From NCBI RefSeq assembly GCF_900106035.1, contig NZ_FNUC01000003.1, positions 682,001-746,000 on the forward strand: a DNA stretch of 64,000 bases, read 5' to 3'. Positions 34,764 to 43,714 of this stretch are shown piece by piece (the stretch's first letter is position 1; each line of letters begins with the position of its first letter). The DNA comes from Jiangella alba. GTDB lineage: Bacteria > Actinomycetota > Actinomycetes > Jiangellales > Jiangellaceae. Made by a program: the position numbers and the translations under genes. The notes under the pieces were generated by a model, which was not told the DNA's origin, did not search any database, and saw only the letters and a list, made by a program, of their open reading frames with translations.

Positions 34764-34803
34764 CGGGGAGTCGCCACCTCCGCAGCGGGACGGCGACTCC
34801 CCG
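34764..34803. terminator. bidirectional hairpin terminator
   Basis: Perfect 12-bp arms CGGGGAGTCGCC (34764-34775) and GGCGACTCCCCG (34792-34803) with a 16-base loop lie between the convergent methyltransferase and M14 peptidase genes. Confidence 0.85.
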
Positions 34804-34808
34804 CGGGA

Positions 34809-37334
34809 CTACTGCCAGAGCGCGTTCGCGACCTGCGGGAACAGCCCTTCCGGATGCGAGCGGTAGAGCGGCTCGGTGGCGAACAGCGTGACGTCGGCGC
34901 CGCCGGCCACGCCGCTGACGACCACCGGCTGACCGGCGACGGCCTCGTGGCCGATCCAGTGGCCGGCCAGGAAGAAGCCCTCGCCGCCGAAGCTCTGGTC
35001 GACGCGCACACCCGCGCCCAGGCCGGTGAAGTGCTGCGGGTTGCTGACGAACGACGACGGCGACGCCGTGCCGGTGACGGGCGAGGCGGGGTCGTTCGTC
35101 ACCGTGACGATGCCGTTGGCGGAGTTCCACTCGCGCGGGTCGACCAGCCCGACGGCCAGGAGATCGGCGCGGTCGCTGAACGTCCAGCCGCCGGCGCCGC
35201 GCCCGACGATCGTGCCGCCGGCCGCCCGCCAGGCCGCGAACGCCGCCTGCCGCGCCGCGTCCAGCTGCCGCGGGTCGAACCCGGTGGTCGACACGTACAG
35301 GGCGTCGAAGTCGGCGAACGCGTACGTCCCGGCGTTGAACCCGGCCGCGGTGACGTTCGTCGTGGCGAAGCCCATGCGGGCCAGCGCGTGCAGCTCGTCG
35401 GCCGGTGCGCTGGTGCCGACCAGCGCGACGTCCACCGGTACCGCGCCCCGCAGCGCCGCCGCGCCGACGGCGGAGAACGCGATGCCGTACGTCGCCGCCG
35501 CGTCCTCGACGAGGGAGCGGGCCGAGCCGGGCACCGAGAAGACCCCGGACGCCGTGCGCCGCACCGGGACACCGGCGTCGACGAACGCGTTCACCGCACG
35601 GATCCCGGCCAGCGTTCCGGCGGTGAACCCGTAGTGCGCCGGCCGCCCTGGCGGCACGTATCCCGTCGGCGCCACGGCCGAGATCGGCGACAGCGCGCGG
35701 GCGTCCAGCGACGACCCGGCGGGCACGGTCGCGACGTCCGTGCCCCACAGGTACGCCTGGCTCCACGCCGAGATGTCGTACATGGTGGGGAAGTTCGTGG
35801 TGACGTCGCGGCCGACGTCGAGGATGGTGCTGGCCAGGCCACGCTTGGCCTGGTGCAGGTCGACGACGTACGAGCCGGCCGGGTAGGTGGCGCCGCCGGC
35901 GGTGAACGGCCGCCGCGCCTGGTGCACCTCGACGTCGTTGTCGAGGAGGAACTGCGCCAGTCGCGCGGCGGCCGCGTCTCCGCGCCGCTCGGCCGGTATG
36001 ACGTAGGCCCGCGGGTAGTCCTGCAGGAACGTCTTCCCGTTGTCGCCGAGCGCCAGTGACAGGGCGAGGTCGTCGTCGATCGGCCGCGACGACTCGCCGG
36101 CCTCGCCGCGCCGGAAGATCTCCAGCTGGTCGGCGAGCAGGCTCATCCGGTTCTCGTACGCCCACGCGAAGTTGGCCTCGATGGTGGCGCGAGCCACGGC
36201 GGTGTTGATGCGGGTGTTCTCGTGCCGCAGCACGGGGTCGGCGATGCCGCGCGGGTTCAGCGGGATCTCGACGGTGTGCCCGACGGCGCCGTGCAGCATC
36301 GCGTACATGGGGGTGAAGATCGGCGGCCAGTCGTCCCAGCCGTCGGTCTGGTTGCGGAACGGGATGTTCACCTCGGTCACGCGCGGCTCGCCGAGCGCCA
36401 GCACCGCCTCCTCCATGGCCAGGCCGTTGCGGATGGCCTGGCGGATGTAGAGGTCGTACTCGTAGTTCTCGCCGTGCGGCCCGGTGGTCGGCTCGATCAG
36501 CGTCGTGCCGGTGTAGCCGTGCTCGTCCAGCATGGTCAGCGGGTCGTAGCGGATCAGCTGGGCGCGGACGGCGCGCGACTCGGGCTGCGAGGCGGTGATG
36601 TAGTCGCGGTTGATGTCGAACCCGTTGCCGTTGGCGCGGGTGCCCGCGACCCGGCCGTCCGGGTTGTTCGTGACGACCATCGCGATGACGTGCTGGTCGA
36701 GCAGCTCCGTGACCTCGGGGTCGGACGAGAACGCCAGCTCGTCGAGCACCTGCAGCGTCGCGTCGGTGCCCTCCCACTCGTTGCCGTGGATGTTGCTGTT
36801 GACGAACAGCGGCGACTTCCAGTCGTCGTACTCGCCGGCCTCCATGGCGGCGATCGCGGCGTCGGGGTCGGCGCTGCGCAGGTCGGACAGCCGCTGCCAC
36901 TCCGCCCACTCGGCGTCACTCATCGGGGAGGTGACGACGACGAGGTGCAGGTCGCGGCCGAGCGCGGACTGCCCGATGATCTCGACGCTGACACGGTCGC
37001 TGTCCTGCAGCGCCCGCAGCGCCGGCGCGACGGCGTGGTACGGCGTCAGGTTCAGCGGGATCGACGCGTCGGCGGGGTTCTCCGGCACGTCGACGATGAC
37101 GTCGTCGCGCGGCTGCCCGGGCAGCTGGCCGGGGGCGGCGGCGACCGCCGACAGCAGCGTCGCCGCGTCGGTCGTGCCGAGCGACGGCGTCAGCTCCGAC
37201 GCCTGCGTGCGGTCCTCGGGGGTGCGCAGCGCCGGGGCCGGCGCGCCGTCGTCGGGGGCGGCCGGAGCGGACAGCGCCGCCGTCACCGTCAGCACGAGTC
37301 CGGCGAGGCCGGCGGGCAGCGAGCGAGTCCACAT
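34809..37334 (-). CDS. secreted M14 zinc carboxypeptidase
   Basis: An 841-residue exported protein with a signal peptide (MWTRSLPAGLAGLVLTVTAA). The M14 catalytic domain spans about 85-420: the Zn ligands H183 and E186 in NIHGNEWEG, the substrate-binding stretch NPDGRVAGTRANGNGFDINR, and further conserved YTGTTLIEP and HTVEIPLNPRG. The remaining 400 residues form a glutamine-amidotransferase-like or accessory region (TGYVPPGRPAHYGFTAGTLA, FADFDALYVSTTGFDPRQLD). It probably removes C-terminal residues from peptides outside the cell. The ATG at 37334 follows AAGGGG; more upstream starts would place residues before the signal peptide. It is divergent from the S8 protease. Confidence 0.9.
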   Translation of the reverse strand: MWTRSLPAGLAGLVLTVTAALSAPAAPDDGAPAPALRTPEDRTQASELTPSLGTTDAATLLSAVAAAPGQLPGQPRDDVIVDVPENPADASIPLNLTPYHAVAPALRALQDSDRVSVEIIGQSALGRDLHLVVVTSPMSDAEWAEWQRLSDLRSADPDAAIAAMEAGEYDDWKSPLFVNSNIHGNEWEGTDATLQVLDELAFSSDPEVTELLDQHVIAMVVTNNPDGRVAGTRANGNGFDINRDYITASQPESRAVRAQLIRYDPLTMLDEHGYTGTTLIEPTTGPHGENYEYDLYIRQAIRNGLAMEEAVLALGEPRVTEVNIPFRNQTDGWDDWPPIFTPMYAMLHGAVGHTVEIPLNPRGIADPVLRHENTRINTAVARATIEANFAWAYENRMSLLADQLEIFRRGEAGESSRPIDDDLALSLALGDNGKTFLQDYPRAYVIPAERRGDAAAARLAQFLLDNDVEVHQARRPFTAGGATYPAGSYVVDLHQAKRGLASTILDVGRDVTTNFPTMYDISAWSQAYLWGTDVATVPAGSSLDARALSPISAVAPTGYVPPGRPAHYGFTAGTLAGIRAVNAFVDAGVPVRRTASGVFSVPGSARSLVEDAAATYGIAFSAVGAAALRGAVPVDVALVGTSAPADELHALARMGFATTNVTAAGFNAGTYAFADFDALYVSTTGFDPRQLDAARQAAFAAWRAAGGTIVGRGAGGWTFSDRADLLAVGLVDPREWNSANGIVTVTNDPASPVTGTASPSSFVSNPQHFTGLGAGVRVDQSFGGEGFFLAGHWIGHEAVAGQPVVVSGVAGGADVTLFATEPLYRSHPEGLFPQVANALWQ

Positions 37335-37551
37335 GAGGCGGCCCCTTGGGACGTGGCGGCTGAGGGTCTGGTCATCCTGTCGTCTCCGGGCGGGCGGTGA
37401 CAAGAGGGTGATTTCTCCTGATTCAGAGTGACAAGGCAGGCCGACTTGCCGTCAAAGCTTCCAATCGAGGCGATATCGGCCATAGGTTACGGGGCAACCC
37501 CGTCTGACCGGCGGGGCCTTGTCATGCCGTACGACTGAACGAGGAGCGCCG

Positions 37552-40308
37552 ATGACACGACCATCGAGAGCGCCGGGGAGGCGGGCCGTCACCCGGCGCG
37601 CCGGACTCGCCGCGACCGCCGCGGTGGCCCTGGCCGCCGGGACGCTCGGCACCGTCGCCGCCGGCACCGCTGCGCCCGCGAGCGACGGCTACCTCGGCAC
37701 GCTCGCCGAGCTGGCCGGGCTGCCGGAGCCGTCCGGTGAGCTGACGCACGAGCCCACCGGCGCGTGGTTCGTCGAGCTGACCGCGAAGCCGGTCGCCGAC
37801 GGCGGCAGTCGCGCCACGGCGCAGCGCCAGCAGGACCGCGTCCTTGCCGAGGCCGATGCGCTGGGCGCCGACGTGGAGGTCCGCTACACCTACGACCGGC
37901 TGTGGAACGGCCTGTCGGTGACGGCGTCCGAGGCCGACATCAGCCGGCTGGCCGGCTCGGCCGAGGTCGCCGCGGTGTACCCCGTCGTCACGGTCGACGC
38001 GCCCGACCCGGCGACGTCCGAGCCCGCCATGGACTCCGCGCTCGGCATGACCGGCGCCGACATCGCGCAGAGCGAGCTGGGCTTCACCGGCGACGGCCTC
38101 AGGGTCGGCATCGTCGACACCGGCATCGACATCGACCACCCGGACCTCGGCGGCGGCGGCACGCCCGGCGAGACGACCTTCCCGACCAGCCGCGTCGTGG
38201 CCGGCTACGACTTCGTCGGCGACGACTACAACGCCGACGACACCTCCGCCGCCTACCAGCCCGTCCCCAGTCCCGACGACAACCCGGACGACTGCAATGG
38301 ACACGGCAGTCACGTCGCCGGCATCGTCGGCGCGAGCGGCGACAGCGCGGCCGGCGGCGTCACCGGCGTGGCGCCCGAGGTCGAGTTCGGCGCGTACCGC
38401 GTGTTCGGCTGCGGCGGTTCCACGACGTCCGACATCATCCTGGCCGCGCTGGAGCGGGCACACGCCGACGACATGGACGTCGTCAACATGAGCCTCGGCG
38501 CCGGCTTCGTCACCTGGCCGGAGTACCCGACGGCCACGGCCAGCGACGCGCTGGTCGACGACGGCGTCGTGGTGGTCGCGTCGATCGGCAACAACGGCAC
38601 GTCCGGCACCTGGTCCGCGGGCGCACCGGGCGTCGGCGACAAGGTCATCGGCGTCGCGTCGTTCGACAACACCGAGTACGACGCGCGCATGTTCACCGTC
38701 AGCCCGGACGGCCGCGAGGTCGGCTACGCCGAGGCGAGCGGCGCGCCCAGCGCACCCACGTCAGGCGACGTCCCGCTGTCGCGCACCGGCACGCCCGACT
38801 CCACCCAGGACGGGTGCACCGCGGCCGGGGCGCTGCCCGACCTGACCGGCACCGTCGCGCTGATCGAGCGGGGCACCTGCCCGTTCTACGAGAAGGCGCA
38901 CAACGCCCAGCAGGCCGGCGCGGCCGCCGTCGTCCTCTACAACAACGTGCCCGGCGCGTTCGCGCCGACGGTGGCGCCGCCGACCCCGGCCGACCCGCCC
39001 ATCACCGTCCCCGTCGTCGCCGTCGACCAGGAGACCGGCATCGAGCTGGACGGCCGCATCGCCGCCGGCGCCACGACGCTGACCTGGACCGACCAGACCA
39101 CCACCGTCGAGAACTCGACCGGCGGGCTGATCTCGTCGTTCAGCTCCTACGGCATGGCGTCGGACCTGTCGCTGAAGCCGGACCTCGGCGCGCCGGGCGG
39201 GCTGATCCGCTCGACCTACCCGCTCGAGGGCGACGGCTACGCCGTCATCTCCGGCACCTCCATGGCGTCGCCGCACGTGGCCGGCGCGGTCGCGCTGCTG
39301 CTGCAGGCGCACCCGTCGCTGTCGCCGGAGCAGGTCCGCGACGTGCTGCAGAACAGCGCCGACCCGGCCGACTGGTCGCTGGTCCCGGGCGCCGGGTACG
39401 TCGAGCCGGCGCACCGTCAGGGCGCGGGCATGCTCGACATCGACGACGCGATCCTCGCGCCGGTCGCGGTGGCGCCGGGCAAGCTGTCGCTCGGTGAGAG
39501 CGAGGCCGGGCCGTCGACGCAGACCCTCACGCTGACCAACGACGGCGACGAGGACGTCACGTACGAGCTGTCGCACGCCGACGGCATCACCACGGCGGGC
39601 GCGCCGAACAACCCGCAGTTCTTCGAGGGTGGCGCGTCGGTGGCGTTCTCGGCGTCGTCGGTGACGGTGCCCGCGGGGTCGTCCGCCTCGGTCGAGGTGA
39701 CGGTGACCGCGCCGGCCGAGCCGGACCTCGGCCAGTACGGCGGCTGGGTCGTCCTGACGCCGGCCGAGGGTGAGCCGCTGCGGGTGCCGTTCGCCGGCTT
39801 CGTCGGCGACTACCAGCAGCTGCCGGTGCTCACCGACGCCGGGTTCGGGCTGCCCGCGCTGGGCGACGTCACGGCCTGCGAGCGCTACGTCGGCGTCAAC
39901 TGCACCATGGGCGGCGAGTTCGACCTGCTGCCCGAGGGCGCGACGTTCTCCATGACCGAGGGCGACTACCCGGTCGTCATCGCGCACCTGGAGCACGCGG
40001 CGCAGAACGTGTCGGTGCAGCTGTTCCACGCCAAGGCCGACGGCACGGCGGGGCGCCCGTACGCGGGTGGCCGCCTGAACACCGTCCTCTCCGAGGACTT
40101 CGTCGGGCGCAGCAGCGCGGCGACCGCGTTCAACGCCTACACCTGGGACGGGACGCGGCCCCGCGGCAACGGCACCGACCGGCGCGTCCCCGTGCCGGAC
40201 GGCCGCTACGTCCTGCGCCTGACGGCCACCAAGCCGCTCGGCGACCCGTCGAACCCTGACCACGTCGAGACCTGGGACTCCCCGGTCGTCATCGTCGACC
40301 GGGACTGA
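37552..40308 (+). CDS. secreted S8 subtilisin-like serine protease with PA insert
   Basis: A 918-residue protein with a signal peptide (about 1-42), an I9-type propeptide (VELTAKPVADGGSRATAQRQ... to about 150) and a subtilisin domain. The triad is visible: Asp in VGIVDTGIDIDHPD, His in NGHGSHVAGI and Ser in ISGTSMASPHVAGA. A protease-associated (PA) domain is inserted before the Ser (LIERGTCPFYEKAHNAQQAG). The C-terminal 300 residues form Fn3-like beta domains (TQTLTLTNDGDEDVTYELSH). The ATG follows GAGGAG by six bases; an earlier TTG is unlikely. It is likely a scavenging protease working with the divergent M14 enzyme. Confidence 0.92.
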   Translation: MTRPSRAPGRRAVTRRAGLAATAAVALAAGTLGTVAAGTAAPASDGYLGTLAELAGLPEPSGELTHEPTGAWFVELTAKPVADGGSRATAQRQQDRVLAEADALGADVEVRYTYDRLWNGLSVTASEADISRLAGSAEVAAVYPVVTVDAPDPATSEPAMDSALGMTGADIAQSELGFTGDGLRVGIVDTGIDIDHPDLGGGGTPGETTFPTSRVVAGYDFVGDDYNADDTSAAYQPVPSPDDNPDDCNGHGSHVAGIVGASGDSAAGGVTGVAPEVEFGAYRVFGCGGSTTSDIILAALERAHADDMDVVNMSLGAGFVTWPEYPTATASDALVDDGVVVVASIGNNGTSGTWSAGAPGVGDKVIGVASFDNTEYDARMFTVSPDGREVGYAEASGAPSAPTSGDVPLSRTGTPDSTQDGCTAAGALPDLTGTVALIERGTCPFYEKAHNAQQAGAAAVVLYNNVPGAFAPTVAPPTPADPPITVPVVAVDQETGIELDGRIAAGATTLTWTDQTTTVENSTGGLISSFSSYGMASDLSLKPDLGAPGGLIRSTYPLEGDGYAVISGTSMASPHVAGAVALLLQAHPSLSPEQVRDVLQNSADPADWSLVPGAGYVEPAHRQGAGMLDIDDAILAPVAVAPGKLSLGESEAGPSTQTLTLTNDGDEDVTYELSHADGITTAGAPNNPQFFEGGASVAFSASSVTVPAGSSASVEVTVTAPAEPDLGQYGGWVVLTPAEGEPLRVPFAGFVGDYQQLPVLTDAGFGLPALGDVTACERYVGVNCTMGGEFDLLPEGATFSMTEGDYPVVIAHLEHAAQNVSVQLFHAKADGTAGRPYAGGRLNTVLSEDFVGRSSAATAFNAYTWDGTRPRGNGTDRRVPVPDGRYVLRLTATKPLGDPSNPDHVETWDSPVVIVDRD

Positions 40309-40321
40309 CCCGTCCTGCGGT

Positions 40322-40369
40322 ATGAGGGGCGGTTTGCTGGTGCCATAGCCCCAGCAAACCGCCCCTCAT
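40322..40369. repeat. hairpin repeat H1 (terminator of the S8 protease)
   Basis: Perfect 19-bp arms (40322-40340, ATGAGGGGCGGTTTGCTGG, and 40351-40369) with a 10-base loop TGCCATAGCC, 13 bases after the protease stop. The inner core GGCGGTTTGCTGG and the loop are shared with hairpins at 60783 and 61959. Confidence 0.88.
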
Positions 40370-40418
40370 CGCGCCGAGACGAGCGCACGAGCGGCCCGTG
40401 GACCCGTCACCACAGCGG

Positions 40419-40649
40419 AGCCGGTAGCCGGGGACCGACCACGGCCAGTGAGCGGCCAGCGGAGAAGAAGCGCAGCGGACCGGGAAGCCGGGCCCATTTT
40501 CGGCCGGCCCCTGACGGTGCTTGAACGGGGGCGCGGGTGGCCGGGTCAAGCGGTCCTCCGTCGCGCGAAGCGCCCGAGTAGAAGGTCCGCTTGAGGCGGT
40601 CCCCCCGCGCTCCCGACAATGGAGGCAGCAGGGGGCAGGTCAACGTGGC
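40419..40649 (-). repeat. dispersed intergenic repeat, copy B
   Basis: Read on the minus strand, this region matches 15147-15385 over nearly its whole length with scattered substitutions. It sits directly behind a truncated antitoxin gene. It has no open frame of its own with a recognisable product. Confidence 0.75.
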
Positions 40650-40680
40650 AGACGCGTTCTTGATCAGTGGGGAGAACGGC

Positions 40681-40785
40681 TCACCGCAGAAGGCGCGAAG
40701 GGAGGCCCTCCGCAGTGGCACGGGCGCGCAAGGCGGCATGGGTGTCCTCGGGGACGTTGCCTACCTGGACGCGGCGGCCGGTCAT
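40681..40785 (-). pseudogene. truncated FitA/VapB-type ribbon-helix-helix antitoxin
   Basis: A 34-codon frame matches the N-terminus of FitA-like antitoxins (GRRVQVGNVPEDTHAALRAR, then ATAEG). The expected continuation L-S-L-S-E-Y-L-L-R-E is replaced by LPSRLLR and a stop, and the C-terminal toxin-binding part is absent. No PIN-domain toxin follows; instead the dispersed repeat copy B begins about 30 bases further on. This looks like the remnant of a toxin-antitoxin pair cut off at its 3' side. Confidence 0.65.
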
Positions 40786-40802
40786 CTGACCATGCTGACA
40801 CG

Positions 40803-42680
40803 TCAGTGCGACGTCGCGGGTCGGAGCCAGAGCGTGCCCAGCGGCGGCACCCGCAGCACGGCGGAGGCGGGGCGGCCGTGCCAGGGCTCGTCGGTGGCGA
40901 CGACCTGGCCGAGGTTGCCGACGTCGGAGCCGCCGTAGAGCGAGGCGTCGGTGTTCATGAGCTCCTGCCACGGCCCCGCCTGAGGCAGTCCCAGCCGGTA
41001 GCCCTCGTGCGGCCGCGCGTTGAAGTTCGCGACGCACGCCAGCAGCTCGCCGTCGGGGCCGTGGCGCAGGAACGAGAACACGTTGCCGGTGGCGTCGTTG
41101 GCGTCGATCCATTCGAAGCCGGCCGGGTCGGAGTCGAGCGCCCACAGCTCCGGCGCCGTCCGGTAGACCGCGTTGAGGTCGGTGACCAGCCGCTGCACCC
41201 CCGCGTGCGCCGGGCGGTCCAGCAGCCACCAGTCGAGCTCGCGCTCCTCGGCCCATTCGGACTCCTGGGCCAGCTCGCCGCCCATGAACAGCAGCTGCTT
41301 GCCCGGGTGCGCCCACATGTAGGCGTAGAACGCGCGCAGCGTGGCCAGCTGCTGCCAGCGGTCGCCGGGCAGTTTGCCCAGCAGCGACCCCTTCCCGTGT
41401 ACGACCTCGTCGTGGGAGAGGGGGAGGACGAAGTTCTCGCTGAACGCGTACATCATCGAGAACGTCAGCTGATGGTGGTGGTACTGCCGGTGGATCGGGT
41501 CGCGCGACAGGTACGCCAGCGAGTCGTGCATCCAGCCCATGTTCCACTTCAGGCCGAACCCGAGACCGCCGAGATGGGTGGGACGGGTGACGCCGGGCCA
41601 GGCGGTGGACTCTTCGGCGACGGACACGATGCCCGGCACCGAGCGGTACGCGGTGGCGTTGGTCTCCTGCAGGAACGCGATGGCGTCGAGGTTCTCGCGG
41701 CCGCCGTGCACGTTGGGCAGCCACGCCCCCTCGGGCCGCGAGTAGTCGAGGTACAGCATGGACGCGACGGCGTCGACGCGCAGGCCGTCGACGTGGTACT
41801 CGGTCAGCCAGTAGAGGGCGTTGGCCACGAGGAAGTTGCGCACCTCGGGGCGGCCGAAGTCGAAGACGTACGTGCCCCAGTCGGGGTGCTCGCCGCGGCG
41901 CGGGTCGGCGTGCTCGTAGAGCGGCGTGCCGTCGAACCGGGCCAGCGCCCAGTCGTCGCGCGGGAAGTGCGCCGGCACCCAGTCGAGCAGCACGCCGATG
42001 CCGGCCTGGTGCAGGGTGTCGACGAGGAACTTGAAGTCGTCGGGGTGGCCGAACCGCGCCGTCGGCGCGTAGTACGACGTCACCTGGTAGCCCCACGACC
42101 CGCCGAACGGGTGCTCGGCGACGGGCAGGAACTCGACGTGGGTGAAGCCCAGCTCGGTGACGTACGCCGCCAGCTCGACGGCCAGCTCGCGATAGGACTT
42201 CCCGCGCCGCCACGACCCCAGGTGCACCTCGTACACCGACATCGGGTGCGCGTGCGCCGACGGGGGCCGCCGGGCCAGCCACACCTCGTCGTTCCACTCA
42301 TAGCGCGACTCGTGCACGATCGACGCCTGCGCGGGCGGCACCTCGGTGCGGAACGCCATGGGGTCGGCCTTGTCGCGCCAGTGGCCGTCGGCGCCGTGCA
42401 CCTTGAACTTGTACAGCGCGCCGTCGCCGACGCCCGGCACGAACAGCCCCCACACGCCGCCGCCCAGGCGCGTCATGGTGTGCCCGCCGCCGTCCCAGCC
42501 GTTGAACTCGCCGGCCACCTGGATCAGCCGCGCGTTCGGCGCCCACACCGTGAACGCGGTGCCCGCGACGCCGTCGATGGTGACGACCCGGGCGCCCAGC
42601 ACCTCCCAGAGCCGCTCGTGCCGGCCTTCACCGATGAGGTGGAGGTCGACCTCGCCCAGGAGCCGCTGTGCGTCGATCAT
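40803..42680 (-). CDS. glgB: 1,4-alpha-glucan branching enzyme
   Basis: A 625-residue GH13 enzyme that forms alpha-1,6 branches in glycogen. It has an N-terminal CBM48 ([20 protein letters not shown]), the GlgB-specific VYEVHLGSW, and the catalytic residues in [13 protein letters not shown] (Asp nucleophile), VAEESTAWP (Glu) and [12 protein letters not shown] (Asp). It is shorter than GlgB proteins with a duplicated N-terminal domain, so only one CBM48 is present. It lacks a ribosome site and has TAGGCT six bases before the ATG, indicating a leaderless mRNA. In many actinomycetes glgB follows mak; here 10 kb of aminosugar genes lie between. Confidence 0.94.
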   Translation of the reverse strand: MIDAQRLLGEVDLHLIGEGRHERLWEVLGARVVTIDGVAGTAFTVWAPNARLIQVAGEFNGWDGGGHTMTRLGGGVWGLFVPGVGDGALYKFKVHGADGHWRDKADPMAFRTEVPPAQASIVHESRYEWNDEVWLARRPPSAHAHPMSVYEVHLGSWRRGKSYRELAVELAAYVTELGFTHVEFLPVAEHPFGGSWGYQVTSYYAPTARFGHPDDFKFLVDTLHQAGIGVLLDWVPAHFPRDDWALARFDGTPLYEHADPRRGEHPDWGTYVFDFGRPEVRNFLVANALYWLTEYHVDGLRVDAVASMLYLDYSRPEGAWLPNVHGGRENLDAIAFLQETNATAYRSVPGIVSVAEESTAWPGVTRPTHLGGLGFGLKWNMGWMHDSLAYLSRDPIHRQYHHHQLTFSMMYAFSENFVLPLSHDEVVHGKGSLLGKLPGDRWQQLATLRAFYAYMWAHPGKQLLFMGGELAQESEWAEERELDWWLLDRPAHAGVQRLVTDLNAVYRTAPELWALDSDPAGFEWIDANDATGNVFSFLRHGPDGELLACVANFNARPHEGYRLGLPQAGPWQELMNTDASLYGGSDVGNLGQVVATDEPWHGRPASAVLRVPPLGTLWLRPATSH

Positions 42681-42686
42681 CCGCCG

Positions 42687-42692
42687 AGCCTA
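42687..42692 (-). promoter_or_regulatory. -10 element of a probably leaderless glgB transcript
   Basis: On the minus strand TAGGCT is six bases upstream of the ATG at 42680. It lies in the 26-bp gap behind the rpiR stop, so glgB can be transcribed on its own. Confidence 0.45.
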
Positions 42693-42706
42693 TCGGCCGC
42701 CGGGGG

Positions 42707-43555
42707 TCAGTAGAGGCGACCCATGATCACTTCCGACACGCGCGCCGCGGCGAGCTCGGCGGCCGGCCCGAGCCGTTCCAGGCAGCCGCGCATCAGGATC
42801 TCGAGCACGAACACCTGCACCAGGACGGAGTCGAGCGTGCCGATGGTGCCCTCGCTCGCGACCTGGAGCACGATGTCGGAGAGCTTGGCGACCGGCGAAC
42901 GGGACGCGTTGGTCACCGAGATCACGGTGGCACCCTGCTCCTGTGCCAGCCGGACGCAGGCCGTGACGTCCTTCGCGCTGCCGGTCCGGCTGAACGCCAG
43001 CACGACGTCCGACGCGTCCAGCAGCGCCGTCGCACCGAGCAGCACGTGCAGGTCGGCGTGCGACTCGGCCCGGACCCCGATGCCGAGCAGGTGGTGCGCC
43101 GCGGCCTGCGCGGCGATGCCGGAGGCCCCGAGCCCGACGCAGACGACCCGGCGCGCCGCGCTGATGGCGGCGGCCGCGCGGTCGACCCTGGCCGGATCGA
43201 GCAGCCGGGCCGTGCGGTTCAGCAGGTCGGCGCTGGTGGACGCGGCGAGCTCGATGCCGTTCTCGGCGGTGCCGCCCGCGGTGGCCTCCTCGGCGGCGAG
43301 CTCCCGGGCGATGCGGATGCGCAGGTCCTGGTAGCCCTTGAACTGCAGCCGGCGGCAGTAGCGGCTGATCGTCGCCTCGCTGACGCCGGCGCGGTCGGCG
43401 AGCTCGGTGATCGACATGCTGATGGCCTCGTCGGGCGACCTGGTCAGCACGTCGGTGATCTTGCGTTCGGCCGCCGACATCGACGGCAGCCGGTCGGTGA
43501 GGAACGCGAGCTGACGTGGGCCGCGGGAGGTGGCTGCGGAGCCGGCAGATGCCAT
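42707..43555 (-). CDS. RpiR-family transcriptional regulator
   Basis: A 282-residue regulator: an HTH_6 domain at about 15-85 (ITELADRAGVSEATISRYCR) followed by a SIS phosphosugar-binding domain at about 125-255 (VVCVGLGASGIAAQAAAHHL, DVVLAFSRTGSAKDV, GATVISVTNASRSPVAKLSD). RpiR/MurR regulators sense sugar phosphates, often of aminosugars. It is divergent from the hydrolase/transporter/NanE operon and most likely controls it. TATACT lies seven bases before its ATG. AT-rich palindromes in the intergenic region are candidate operators. Confidence 0.92.
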   Translation of the reverse strand: MASAGSAATSRGPRQLAFLTDRLPSMSAAERKITDVLTRSPDEAISMSITELADRAGVSEATISRYCRRLQFKGYQDLRIRIARELAAEEATAGGTAENGIELAASTSADLLNRTARLLDPARVDRAAAAISAARRVVCVGLGASGIAAQAAAHHLLGIGVRAESHADLHVLLGATALLDASDVVLAFSRTGSAKDVTACVRLAQEQGATVISVTNASRSPVAKLSDIVLQVASEGTIGTLDSVLVQVFVLEILMRGCLERLGPAAELAAARVSEVIMGRLY

Positions 43556-43562
43556 GCGGCCG

Positions 43563-43568
43563 AGTATA
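43563..43568 (-). promoter_or_regulatory. -10 element of a probably leaderless rpiR transcript
   Basis: On the minus strand a perfect TATACT hexamer ends seven bases before the ATG at 43555. There is no Shine-Dalgarno sequence. Confidence 0.5.
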
Positions 43569-43572
43569 GAGC

Positions 43573-43600
43573 GAAAATTTTCTTCATCTCAAATCTGAAG
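43573..43600. promoter_or_regulatory. candidate RpiR operator region
   Basis: An AT-rich island holds the palindrome GAAAATTTTC (43573-43582) and the inverted repeat CTTCA-N9-TGAAG (43582-43600). It lies between the two divergent starts, next to the rpiR -10 element. Both forms resemble A/T-rich RpiR/MurR binding sites. Confidence 0.5.
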
Positions 43601-43618
43601 TGATGACGAACTTGCCTC

Positions 43619-43647
43619 TTGACAGGTTCTGCGGCGGTGTGGAGACT
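43619..43647 (+). promoter_or_regulatory. candidate promoter of the aminosugar operon
   Basis: TTGACA (43619-43624) and GAGACT (43642-43647) are separated by 17 bases. The position 68 bases before the hydrolase start and downstream of the putative RpiR sites is plausible. Confidence 0.4.
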
Positions 43648-43714
43648 TGCGGCATTCGCGCTGGTCCGAAGCGGACCACCCCCACCGCCCCCGTGCCACG
43701 AAGGCAGGTCGCCG

